Positions 35,164 through 43,349 of a stretch of DNA of 64,000 nucleotides are shown here, piece by piece (position 1 is the first letter of the stretch; the number at the start of each line of letters is the position of its first letter). A program made the position numbers and the translations under genes. Below the pieces are notes generated by a model that ran no database searches, had not been told where the DNA came from, and was given only the letters and a program-made list of their open reading frames with translations. The stretch is from JAXDJH01 sp034663635 (GTDB lineage: Bacteria; Actinomycetota; CADDZG01; WHSQ01), in the NCBI GenBank assembly GCA_034663635.1, contig JAXDJH010000023.1:186001-250000 (forward strand), given 5' to 3'.

Positions 35164-36158
35164 CGCTCACAATCCAATGAGTTCGGGAGCTCCGGAACGC
35201 CGAACGCTCCGACCTCGGGGCAGAGGTTGACGACGTAGAGGTTCCACCACTTGCCGTAGCCCTGGGTGCGAGCGGTAGCGAGCAGAACCTCTTTCAGGTT
35301 CTTGGCGATGCGATCGAGCGGGCCGAGGTTTGATTCGACGATGTTGAGCAGCGTGGCGAGGTCGTCGAGCTCCTGATTCAAGTTGAACTGGTTACGCGTA
35401 ACAACGCCACCGAACTTCTGCGACGCTTCGTTCAGCTGATCCACCGTCGTTTCGATGAGCGGGGTCATGTCGGCCAGCGATTCCATGAATTGCGTGAACT
35501 CATCGAGGCTGACCGAGATGTCGTCAGACTGGTTGTTCAAGATCTTCGTGACCTGATCGAGGTCTCCGACGAGTCGCGCGAGCCTCTGGTCACGATCGGA
35601 CAGAGTTGTAGCGAGTTCGCCGATGTTGCCGAGGATCCCAGACAGGTCTTTCTCGTGGCCCTTGAACACGTCGAGCACGGTTCGAGCGACGGTGTTGATG
35701 TCCTCGGGATTCGTCGACTGGATCAGCGGACGCAGGTTGTTGAAGACCACCGAAAGATCGAGAGCGGGGCGCGTGTTCTCGACGGGGATCGTGTCGCCGT
35801 CCTCCAGCGCAACCTCGTCCGGTGATTTGGGTTCCAGGATGTTCACGACGCGCTGGCCCAGGAGGTTGAGGAATCTGATCTCGGCCATCGAGTTCTGGGG
35901 CAGGTCGACTTCGCCGTTGATCTCGAAAGTGAGGATCGCCTCGCCTTCGTCGACCTCGAAGCCGGTGACCTTTCCAACGCGGACGCCCGCGATCTTCACG
36001 GGGTCTCCCTTGAGCACACCGGTCGCGTCGGTGAAGACGGCCTTCACTTCGTACGTGCTCGCGAACGGCGTCAGCTTGCCGATCACCGTGGCCAGCCAGA
36101 AGGTCACGAAGATCGTGAAGATGGTGAACGTCGCGAGCTTGATCCCGGTGGACCTCAT
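35160..36158 (-). CDS. mceB: MCE-domain protein, position B
   Basis: A 332-residue Mce protein: N-terminal anchor KLATFTIFTIFVTFWLATVI, MCE domain with ATGVLKGDPVKIAGVRVGKV, and helical part with LVGDLDQVTKILNNQSDDIS. The C-terminus ends GYGKWWNLYVVNLCPEVG, a W/Y-rich end common in MceB. ATGA overlap with mceA and mceC. Confidence 0.9.
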   Translation of the reverse strand: MRSTGIKLATFTIFTIFVTFWLATVIGKLTPFASTYEVKAVFTDATGVLKGDPVKIAGVRVGKVTGFEVDEGEAILTFEINGEVDLPQNSMAEIRFLNLLGQRVVNILEPKSPDEVALEDGDTIPVENTRPALDLSVVFNNLRPLIQSTNPEDINTVARTVLDVFKGHEKDLSGILGNIGELATTLSDRDQRLARLVGDLDQVTKILNNQSDDISVSLDEFTQFMESLADMTPLIETTVDQLNEASQKFGGVVTRNQFNLNQELDDLATLLNIVESNLGPLDRIAKNLKEVLLATARTQGYGKWWNLYVVNLCPEVGAFGVPELPNSLDCER

Positions 36159-37291
36159 CCGCGGCCCCCCGAAACCGGCATCAGGAGCAACTCGCTCAGA
36201 CTGATCGGGCCCTTCTCGCGACTGCCGTCGTTCGTGTGGTTGGGGCGGGGCTCCTCACCCGGGGGGTAGGGGCCGCGCGTGTCCGAGATCAGGTTGTGCA
36301 CTCGCCAGCAGCGTCCCGGAACGACGTCGCCGACCGCCTTTCCGGGCTCATCGGTCGCCTGGCGGTAACGGCATACGGCGTTGAGGTTCCGAAGCCACAG
36401 CGAGTTGAACTTCGGAAGAGAGTTCAAGAGATGGTCGAGATCGCCCTGACGAGCGGCCAGCACCCCGATCACGGTCGCGCCGCGGTCGACGATCTTGCTG
36501 ATGTCGACGAAGCGAGCCTCGAACAGATCGGTCAGCTCGTCCAGCAGGGCCGGGCCCTTTGCCAGGTTCGTCTTGATGAGCTCCTGGTTGTCGGTGGTCC
36601 AGCGGTTCAGGTCGTCGAGGTTCCCCAACGCACGAAGAAGATCGTCGTCGACCCGAGCTAGAACCTCCGACGAGCTCGCAAGCTGGTCGATGCCGGACGC
36701 CACCAGATCCTTGTTGTCGTTGAGCGGCCGCAAAGCCTCGATGCCCTTCTCGATCCCTTTGATCGCCGCGTCCTCGTGACCGACGAAGCCGGAAGCGAGA
36801 GCTTCGAGCGCTCCTGCGAGGTGCTCGGGATCGATCGCGTCGAGCAGGGGGAGCGCGACATTGAGGATCGTCTCGACCTCGAGCGGATCGATGGTGCGGT
36901 CCGTCGGGATGATGTCGCCGGCCGCGATCGTCTGGTCGTCGGGCTCGTCGGGATAGAGCAGCTCGACCCATTTCTCGCCGAAGATCGTCTTCGCGCGGAT
37001 CTGGGCCCCCACGTTCGCCGGGATCTGGTCGGTCGAATCCGGCTTCAGTTCGAGCTGGATCCGGCACGCTCCGTCGACACGCTCGATCTTGCCGATGCGC
37101 CCAACGAGCACGCCTCGCTCTTTGACATCTCCTCCGGGCCGGATGCCTTGACCGCAGACCCCGAAGTCCGCGTACGCGCTTGTCGTTGCAGCACCAACTG
37201 CACCGGTCAGTGTTAGTCCGGTGAGCGCGACTAAGCCCGCCACGAGGGCGATGGCTAGGAGACCTATAAGTGCGTGCCGCAGCCTTGCGAT
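36155..37291 (-). CDS. mceA: MCE-domain protein, position A; probable rare ATC start
   Basis: About 378 residues if it starts at an ATC codon (37291-37289) that lies 7 nt after a perfect GGAGGT (37304-37299). The nearest ordinary start, GTG 37243, would cut the N-terminal membrane anchor (LIGLLAIALVAGLVALTGLT) in half and leave 66 nt unused in an operon where every other gap is under 25 nt. The MCE domain (FGVCGQGIRPGGDVKERGVLVG) and helical part are complete. AUC initiation is rare but known; a sequencing error is the other explanation. Confidence 0.85.
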   Translation of the reverse strand: MARLRHALIGLLAIALVAGLVALTGLTLTGAVGAATTSAYADFGVCGQGIRPGGDVKERGVLVGRIGKIERVDGACRIQLELKPDSTDQIPANVGAQIRAKTIFGEKWVELLYPDEPDDQTIAAGDIIPTDRTIDPLEVETILNVALPLLDAIDPEHLAGALEALASGFVGHEDAAIKGIEKGIEALRPLNDNKDLVASGIDQLASSSEVLARVDDDLLRALGNLDDLNRWTTDNQELIKTNLAKGPALLDELTDLFEARFVDISKIVDRGATVIGVLAARQGDLDHLLNSLPKFNSLWLRNLNAVCRYRQATDEPGKAVGDVVPGRCWRVHNLISDTRGPYPPGEEPRPNHTNDGSREKGPISLSELLLMPVSGGRG

Positions 37292-37309
37292 CTTTGATAC
37301 CTCCGGTGG

Positions 37310-38164
37310 TTAGCCGGCTATGCGGACGGTGTCCGTCACCCCCCACATGAATGCCGAGAGCATGAGGTTCAGAAGGTTCACAGCGACGATGGAGGCTCGG
37401 ATCGCCTTGCCCACGGCGACCCCGACGCCCGCCGGTCCTCCAGACGCGTTGAACCCGTAATAGCAATGGATCAATGCAACTGCTATCGCAAAGATCACTG
37501 CTTTGATCAATGAATACAGAACGTCAGTCGCCGGTAAGAAAAGACTGAAGTAATGCTGATAGGTCCCTCCCGACAACCCGAGGAGCTTCGTCACGACCAG
37601 TTCGGTGGCGATGTAGGAGGCGAATAGGGAGATCAAGTAAAGCGGGACGATCGCGATGAGGGCCGCGATGATCCTGGTGGACACGAGGTAGGGGACCGGC
37701 CGCACCGCCATGACCTCGAGAGCGTCGATCTCTTCGTTCACGCGCATCGCCCCGAGCTCTGCCGTGAAACCGGCGCCGACCTGGGCGGCCAGCGTCACCC
37801 CGGCGATGAGCGGAGTGATCTCCCGAGTGTTGGCGAAAGCGGAGACGAACCCGGTGAACGCCTCGGCCCCGATCAACTGCAGCCCCTTGAAGCCCTCCAA
37901 GCCGACCTGCGTGCCGGTGAAGAAGGCCATGAAGAAGATGACGCCGGCGGTCCCGGCTCCCACGAGTAACGCCCCGGCCCCGAGGGTGATCTCGGACACG
38001 AGTCGAGCGATCTCGCCGCCATGGCGGATCGCGAACAGGGTGTCGGCGAGCGACTTGCCCATGAACGTCAGCTGCTCGCCGATGCTCGCGAGGCCATCGA
38101 TCAGGCCGTTCAACAGCCGGCCCGGGAGGCCGAACGTTCTCGAGACGCGCCCTGCTTGTGCCAT
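37310..38164 (-). CDS. yrbEB: Mce-locus MlaE/YrbE permease, second copy
   Basis: A 284-residue MlaE-fold membrane permease with five to six hydrophobic segments. Hallmarks are AGVTLAAQVGAGFTAELGAM, VNEEIDALEVMAVRPVPYLV (EIDALxxMA) and CYYGFNASGGPAGVG. Two YrbE proteins form the heterodimeric inner-membrane core of the Mce transporter. It ends 18 nt before the mceA start; the first YrbE gene is 8 nt upstream. Confidence 0.93.
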   Translation of the reverse strand: MAQAGRVSRTFGLPGRLLNGLIDGLASIGEQLTFMGKSLADTLFAIRHGGEIARLVSEITLGAGALLVGAGTAGVIFFMAFFTGTQVGLEGFKGLQLIGAEAFTGFVSAFANTREITPLIAGVTLAAQVGAGFTAELGAMRVNEEIDALEVMAVRPVPYLVSTRIIAALIAIVPLYLISLFASYIATELVVTKLLGLSGGTYQHYFSLFLPATDVLYSLIKAVIFAIAVALIHCYYGFNASGGPAGVGVAVGKAIRASIVAVNLLNLMLSAFMWGVTDTVRIAG

Positions 38165-38172
38165 CTAGCTCC

Positions 38173-38949
38173 TTATCCGAACTTCTGCGGAACGATCGCG
38201 AAATACAAAGCCGTGAGGATGAAGTTCACGAAGAAGATGAGCATGAACGTCACGACCACGGACCGGTTGACCGCGTCCCCCACGCCCTTGGGCCCACCCT
38301 TCGCGTAGAACCCGAAGTAACACGCCACCATCGCGGCGAGAAGTCCGAACACTCCGGCCTTGAGGATCGCCACGATCAGGTCGGCGGTTTGGGCGAGTAG
38401 CGAGAAGGACGCGAGATACGCACCGGGCGTACCTCCTTGGATAACCACGTTGAAGAAGTAGCCACCGGCGATCCCCGCAACCGAGACGAATCCGTCGAGG
38501 AGCATCGCCACAAAGATGGCGGCCCAGATGCGAGGCACGACAAGGGCTTTGATCGGGTTGACGGCGAGGACCTCCATCGCCGAGATCTCGTCCCGGATCT
38601 TGCGGCTGCCGATGTCGGCGCACATCGCGGACCCGCCGGCGCCGGAGATCAGCAGTGCCGCAACGATCGGCGCGGCCTCGCGAACGACGGCCAGCACCAT
38701 CGCGGCACCGGTCTGCGATTCGGCCCCCAACTGACGTGCGACGTTGCCGACCTGAAGGGCGATCGTCGCTCCGAACGCGATCGAAACGAGAACCGCGGGG
38801 AACATCGAAACGCTTGCGATGAACCACGACTGCCGGATGAAGTCACGCCATGGCACCGGGCGCCGCGGCATCAGACGGAATGCCTCGAGCGTGATGGCGA
38901 ACATGTTCCCCGTCTCTACGACGAGGTTCTTAACCGGGTTCTTCGCCAC
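38173..38949 (-). CDS. yrbEA: Mce-locus MlaE/YrbE permease, first copy
   Basis: A 258-residue permease paired with the following YrbE protein. It has AALLISGAGGSAMCADIGSR, IRDEISAMEVLAVNPIKALV and ACYFGFYAKGGPKGVGDAVN, the MlaE signature segments. Five to six membrane segments are evident. It starts 20 nt after the ATPase gene stop. Confidence 0.93.
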   Translation of the reverse strand: MAKNPVKNLVVETGNMFAITLEAFRLMPRRPVPWRDFIRQSWFIASVSMFPAVLVSIAFGATIALQVGNVARQLGAESQTGAAMVLAVVREAAPIVAALLISGAGGSAMCADIGSRKIRDEISAMEVLAVNPIKALVVPRIWAAIFVAMLLDGFVSVAGIAGGYFFNVVIQGGTPGAYLASFSLLAQTADLIVAILKAGVFGLLAAMVACYFGFYAKGGPKGVGDAVNRSVVVTFMLIFFVNFILTALYFAIVPQKFG

Positions 38950-38969
38950 TCCCGTCCTTCCCCGACTTC

Positions 38970-39887
38970 CTACAGACTCTTCTTGCGAGGCGCGGCGGTC
39001 GCGTCGTCGTCGGCGGGCGCACCGGCATCCATCTCCATCTCTTCTGTTTCCTTGTAGGTCTTTCCGGAACTCGACTCGGCCTTGACGGGCTCTTTGGTCG
39101 CATCGGCGGTCTTCGTGGAGTCCTTCTCCTCGGACATGCCGATCGGGCCCTCTGTGTCGCCGGCCAGGAACTGCCGGACGACGGGGATCTCGGAGGTGAA
39201 CATCTCTCGCGCGGGCCCGAACTTCACGAGATTACGGCGGTAGAGCATCCCGATGAAGTCGGCGACGAGCCTCGCCGTAGCGATGTCGTGCGTAACGACG
39301 ATGAAGGTGGCGCCGAGCTGCTTGTTGAGATCCATCGTCAGCAGGTTCAGGAAAGCGGTTCGAACCGGATCGAGTCCCGAGTCCGGCTCGTCGAAGAGGA
39401 CGATCTCGGGATCGAGCACGAGAGCGCGAGCGAGACCCGCCCTCTTCTTCATCCCACCGGAGATCTCCCCGGGGAGCTTCTTCTCGGCGCCGCTGAGCCC
39501 GACCATGCCGAGTTTCTCTTCGACTATCTGCTTGACCTCCGACTCCTTCTTCTTCGTGTGCTCGCGAAGGGGGAAGGCGACGTTGTCGTAGATGTTCATC
39601 GAGCCGAACAGCGCTCCGTCCTGGAAGAGAACGCCAAATTTGCGGCGGACCTCGTACAGCTCTTTCTCCGAGAGGGCCGGGACGTTCTTGTCGCCGATCC
39701 AGATCTCGCCGCGGTCGGGCTTCAGGAGCCCAACGAGATGCTTGAGGAAAACGGACTTGCCCGTTCCGGACGGGCCGAGCATCAGGGTGATCTTGCCCTT
39801 GGGGATGTCGCAGGTGATGTCTTCGAGCACGGTCTGCGCGCCGAATGACTTAGTCAAACCTTTGATACTGATCTCAGTCTCAGGCAT
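38970..39887 (-). CDS. mceG: Mce transporter ATPase (MlaF/MceG/Mkl type)
   Basis: A 305-residue ABC ATPase energising the Mce complex. Walker A is GPSGTGKSV, the signature reads EISGGMKKRAGLARAL, Walker B VLFDEPDSGLDPVRT, and the H-loop VVTHDIATA. About 50 residues beyond the usual end form a Lys/Glu/Asp-rich, probably disordered tail. The ATG at 39887 follows GGGGGATGG; a longer frame to 39956 lacks support. In mycobacteria the gene is unlinked; here it leads the operon. Confidence 0.93.
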   Translation of the reverse strand: MPETEISIKGLTKSFGAQTVLEDITCDIPKGKITLMLGPSGTGKSVFLKHLVGLLKPDRGEIWIGDKNVPALSEKELYEVRRKFGVLFQDGALFGSMNIYDNVAFPLREHTKKKESEVKQIVEEKLGMVGLSGAEKKLPGEISGGMKKRAGLARALVLDPEIVLFDEPDSGLDPVRTAFLNLLTMDLNKQLGATFIVVTHDIATARLVADFIGMLYRRNLVKFGPAREMFTSEIPVVRQFLAGDTEGPIGMSEEKDSTKTADATKEPVKAESSSGKTYKETEEMEMDAGAPADDDATAAPRKKSL

Positions 39888-40083
39888 CCATCCCCCACCG
39901 GTCCCATTGATCCGTTGCTGCAGCGACCCAAGATCGGGTCGACCCTCGATGCGCACCCCTGCGCGAGGGAAGCGAGCCTACTCCGGGGACCTACGCTGCG
40001 TATTCGCCGTGTTTCAGCGTTGTTGTCCTCCCGGGGCTTCCCCTGCTTGGGTACGAGCGAAACGGATTAAGGTTCCACTCCTC
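39888..40083. promoter_or_regulatory. divergent promoter region between the mce operon and the acyl-CoA dehydrogenase pair
   Basis: This 196-bp gap separates two divergent operons. A TAGGCT box on the minus strand (39978-39973) could be the mce -10, giving an 85-nt leader. On the plus strand TAAGGT (40068-40073) lies 10 nt before ATG 40084, so that message would be nearly leaderless. No palindromic operator is obvious, and no -35 matches well. Confidence 0.4.
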
Positions 40084-41265
40084 ATGGATTTCAGAGACAC
40101 CCCCGACGAAGCTGCATTCAGGACCGAGCTCCGGACCTGGTTCGAGGCGAACCTGCCCGAGGGCTGGACCGAGCGCGGTCACGCCCCCGGCCGGATGGAC
40201 GAAGACATCTCGAGGGCATGGAGCAAGAAGCTTCACGAGGCGGGCTACTCGGGCCTGACCTGGCCCAAGGAATTCGGCGGGGCGGGGGCTCCGTACACCC
40301 ACCAGGCGATCTTTCTCGAGGAAAGCGCCAGGGCCGAGACCCCCGAGCACATCGGCGTCATCGGGCTCGGGATGGCGGGCCCGACGATCATCGCCCACGG
40401 AACCGACGAGCAGAAGAGCGCCCACCTCGCCAAGATCCTGTCCGGCGAGGAGGTCTGGTGCCAGGGCTTCTCCGAGCCGGGCTCCGGCTCCGACCTCGGA
40501 TCCCTGAGGACGAGGGCCGAGGTCGACGGCGATGACTACGTCATCAACGGACAGAAGGTCTGGTCCTCGTTCGCCCACATCGCGGACTACTGCATCCTGT
40601 TGGTTCGAACCGACACTGCTGCGGCCAAGCACCACGGCATCACCTACCTCCTGGTCGACATGCACTCGCCGGGGATCGAGGTCCGTCCGCTACGGCAGAT
40701 AACCGGCGACCCCGAGTTCAACGAGATCTTCTTCAACGACGTTCGGGTGCCGCGCGCCAACGTCATGGGTGAGGAGAACGAAGGCTGGCGCGTCGCGATG
40801 ACGACGTTGCTGCACGAGCGGGGGACCCTCGGCTTCGCGCTCACCGCGCGGCTCGAGGTCGCGATGCGGAATCTGATCGCTCTCGCCAAAGAGGTAAAGG
40901 TCAACGGACACGTTGCGGCCGAAGATCCCCTGATCCGGGATCGCCTCGCACAGCAATGGATCGAGCTTCAGGGTTTGAAGTTCACGAACTACAGGGCTCT
41001 GACTTCGCTCGTGAAGACCGGCATCCCTGGGCCCGAGGGCTCGATCGCGAAACTCCACTGGAGCGAGTCGAACCAGCGCCTCGGCAAATTGGCGATGGAG
41101 ATCCTCGGCCCCCACGCGCAGCTCGATGGTTCGGACGGCTACTGGAACGGCTACTGGCAGTACCAGCAGCTTCGGAGCCGCGGCAACACGATCGAAGCCG
41201 GAACCTCTGAAGTGCTGCGCAACATCATCTCCGAACGCGTACTCGGCCTCCCGAGGAGCAGATAG
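40084..41265 (+). CDS. acyl-CoA dehydrogenase, alpha-like partner of a heterotetramer
   Basis: A 393-residue FAD enzyme. FSEPGSGSDLGSLRTRAEVDG and WSSFAHIADY are flavin/substrate motifs and the C-terminal SRGNTIEAGTSEVLRNIISE carries the catalytic-Glu position (IEAGTSE). The next gene abuts directly and encodes a second acyl-CoA dehydrogenase, as in ChsE/FadE heterotetramers of actinobacteria that desaturate steroid side chains or other bulky CoA esters. The ATG at 40084 is preferred; the much longer frame to 39592 is antisense to mceG. Confidence 0.92.
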   Translation: MDFRDTPDEAAFRTELRTWFEANLPEGWTERGHAPGRMDEDISRAWSKKLHEAGYSGLTWPKEFGGAGAPYTHQAIFLEESARAETPEHIGVIGLGMAGPTIIAHGTDEQKSAHLAKILSGEEVWCQGFSEPGSGSDLGSLRTRAEVDGDDYVINGQKVWSSFAHIADYCILLVRTDTAAAKHHGITYLLVDMHSPGIEVRPLRQITGDPEFNEIFFNDVRVPRANVMGEENEGWRVAMTTLLHERGTLGFALTARLEVAMRNLIALAKEVKVNGHVAAEDPLIRDRLAQQWIELQGLKFTNYRALTSLVKTGIPGPEGSIAKLHWSESNQRLGKLAMEILGPHAQLDGSDGYWNGYWQYQQLRSRGNTIEAGTSEVLRNIISERVLGLPRSR

Positions 41266-42366
41266 ATGGACTTCGCGTTCTCCGAGGAGCAGGAGATGCT
41301 CCGCGAGCAAGCCCGGAGCTTCATGACTTCCAAGTTCGGTCCCGACCGCGTGGTCGAGCTCGCCGAGTCGGACGATCCGTTCGACGCCGCGGCGTTCAAG
41401 GAGATGGCCGAGCTCGGTTGGATCGGACTGTCGGTGCCCGAAGAGTCCGGTGGCGCCGGGTTCGGATTCCTCGAGGAAGCGGTTCTGTTCGAAGAACTCG
41501 GCAAGGCGCTCTATCCGGGACCGTTCTTCTCGACCGTGGGTCTCGCGCTTCCCGCGCTGGTCAAAGACGAAGAGGCATTGGGCCGGGTCATATCAGGTGA
41601 AGCGGCCGCGACGCTCGCGGTAGCGGAGCCCGGAGGAGCCAGGAGTCTCGGCGACCTCGAGGGTCTTGGAACGAAGGCCGAGGGATCGAACGGATCGTGG
41701 TCGCTCACCGGCGAGAAGATCCTCGTCCCCGACATCGGTTCGGCCGATCTCGTGGTCGTCGTAGCCGCGGCTTCCGACGGCCCCGCGTTGTTCCTCGTCA
41801 ACCGGGACGATGCGAAGCATTCGGTCGGCTCGACGGTCGACTCGACGCGCAGGCTCGGCACGCTCACGCTTTCGGGAACTCCCGCGAAGCTGCTCGCCGA
41901 GGGCGACGAGGCCCGCTCGCTCATCGATCGGATCAGGTTGCGCGCTCTCGCGGCGCTCGCGCTTGAGGCGGTCGGAGTAGCGCAGGCCGCGCTAGACCTC
42001 GCGTTGACGCACGCCAAGGAACGCAAGCAATTCGATAAACCGATCGGCGTCTATCAAGCCGTTTCACATCAAGTGGCGGACACCTACGTCGAGACCGAGC
42101 TCGCGCGGTCGCTCGCGTACTGGGCTGCATGGTGCGTCGCGGAATCCGACGATCAGGCACCCGTTGCGACGGCAGCGGCGAAGGCGATGGCGTCTGAGGC
42201 GGCGGTGACCGCGGCCGAGAAGTCGATCCAGGTGCACGGCGGAATCGGCTTCACCTGGGAGCACATCCTTCATCGCTATTACAAGCGGGCCGAGTGGATC
42301 GACGCTTTCGAAGGCACCGCCTCCGGGCAACGCAAGCAGATAGCCGCTTCGATACTCGACTCCTAG
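41266..42366 (+). CDS. acyl-CoA dehydrogenase, beta-like partner of a heterotetramer
   Basis: A 366-residue acyl-CoA dehydrogenase-fold protein whose ATG follows the upstream TAG without a gap. It begins MDFAFSEEQEMLREQARSFM, has ALEAVGVAQAALDLALTHAK and ERKQFDKPIGVYQAVSHQVA, and ends in a segment around AFEGTASGQRK, where the usual catalytic Glu context differs. It most likely forms an alpha2beta2 complex with the preceding subunit, one of the two carrying the active site. Substrate unknown; sterol or branched acyl-CoA is plausible. Confidence 0.9.
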   Translation: MDFAFSEEQEMLREQARSFMTSKFGPDRVVELAESDDPFDAAAFKEMAELGWIGLSVPEESGGAGFGFLEEAVLFEELGKALYPGPFFSTVGLALPALVKDEEALGRVISGEAAATLAVAEPGGARSLGDLEGLGTKAEGSNGSWSLTGEKILVPDIGSADLVVVVAAASDGPALFLVNRDDAKHSVGSTVDSTRRLGTLTLSGTPAKLLAEGDEARSLIDRIRLRALAALALEAVGVAQAALDLALTHAKERKQFDKPIGVYQAVSHQVADTYVETELARSLAYWAAWCVAESDDQAPVATAAAKAMASEAAVTAAEKSIQVHGGIGFTWEHILHRYYKRAEWIDAFEGTASGQRKQIAASILDS

Positions 42367-42449
42367 TCACTCGTACCTAAGGGCAGGGAATCGCCGGAGC
42401 CCCGGCGAACCCCAGATTGAGGGCCTTGTCCACATACGAGGGGAAGTCG

Positions 42450-43226
42450 ATGCGCCGCATCATCACCGCCGCGATCCTGTTCTTCGTCTTCGCTGCGCTA
42501 TTTCCCGCCGCCGCGCCTGCGGCCCCCATCCTCGGAGGCCAGCTCGCCACCGACGACTACCCATTCATGGTCTCCGTGCAGAGCGTTCAGGGAGGCAATC
42601 ATTTCTGCGGCGGAAGTCTCGTGGCGAAGAAGGTCGTTCTGACCGCGGCCCACTGCGCCGAGGGCGAGGATCCCAAGGGGCTGCAAGTGATGCTCGGCAC
42701 TCACAAGTTGAGCAAGCCCGGCACCATCATCCCGGTGAAAGCGATCGAGGTGCACGAGAGCTACGCGAAGGACGGAACGCACGACGTCGCGCTCCTCTAT
42801 CTCGCGAAGAAGTCGAACGCGGCGCCGATTCGGTTGGCCGGGGCGAACGAGAAAGAGCTGTGGTCGCCCGGCAGTCCGGCGCGGGTCATCGGTTGGGGAG
42901 CGGAGATATTCCTCGTGGGCCCCGGCTCCGACGATCTCAAGGAAGTCGATGTCCCGATGGTCGATGACGCCGATTGCGATCGTGTGTACGGGCCCACCTT
43001 CGGTTTCGATCCAACGTCGATGGTTTGCGCGGGCGAGACGACCGGCGGCAAGGACAGCTGCCAGGGAGACTCGGGCGGACCCCTGATGGTCAAAGACGTC
43101 AACGAGAACTGGATCCAGGTTGGTGTCGTTTCGTTCGGTCTCGGCTGCGGATTCCCGGGTTTCTACGGCGTCTACTCCCGCGTCGGCGACGAAGACCTCC
43201 GAACGTGGGTGCAATCCCGCCTCTAA
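42450..43226 (+). CDS. secreted trypsin-like serine protease
   Basis: A 258-residue S1 peptidase. A Sec signal (residues 1 to about 25, IITAAILFFVFAALFPAAA) runs directly into ILGGQLATDDYPF, the mature trypsin-type N-terminus, with almost no propeptide. The triad is LTAAHC (His), THDVALL (Asp) and GDSGGP (Ser); KDSCQGDSGGP has the Asp six residues before Ser that gives Arg/Lys specificity. Six cysteines suggest disulfides and extracellular action. The ATG at 42450 follows GAGGGG; a TTG at 42417 is less likely. Copy D of the 51-bp element follows the stop. Confidence 0.92.
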   Translation: MRRIITAAILFFVFAALFPAAAPAAPILGGQLATDDYPFMVSVQSVQGGNHFCGGSLVAKKVVLTAAHCAEGEDPKGLQVMLGTHKLSKPGTIIPVKAIEVHESYAKDGTHDVALLYLAKKSNAAPIRLAGANEKELWSPGSPARVIGWGAEIFLVGPGSDDLKEVDVPMVDDADCDRVYGPTFGFDPTSMVCAGETTGGKDSCQGDSGGPLMVKDVNENWIQVGVVSFGLGCGFPGFYGVYSRVGDEDLRTWVQSRL

Positions 43227-43230
43227 CCAC

Positions 43231-43281
43231 CCAAATTTTCCGAACCAGCTGGGCGCCACAGGGTTGGGCTGGAGGATTTGC
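43231..43281 (-). repeat. 51-bp palindromic element, copy D
   Basis: Arms CCAAATTTTCC (43231-43241) and GGAGGATTTGC (43271-43281), each with one or two changes from consensus; the middle ends GGGTTGGGCT as in copy C. It begins 4 nt after the protease TAA stop. Position suggests a terminator for the protease gene. Confidence 0.75.
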
Positions 43282-43335
43282 GCGCTCGTGGCCGGGTATT
43301 GGATCGAGATGCCTCTCATCGGTTCAGTTCGGATT

Positions 43336-43341
43336 TAGGCT
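43336..43341 (+). promoter_or_regulatory. -10 box for near-leaderless SCP2-hydrolase transcript
   Basis: TAGGCT with 8 nt to GTG 43350 and no ribosome-binding site, supporting GTG as the start. Confidence 0.55.
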
Positions 43342-43349
43342 TACACGCG

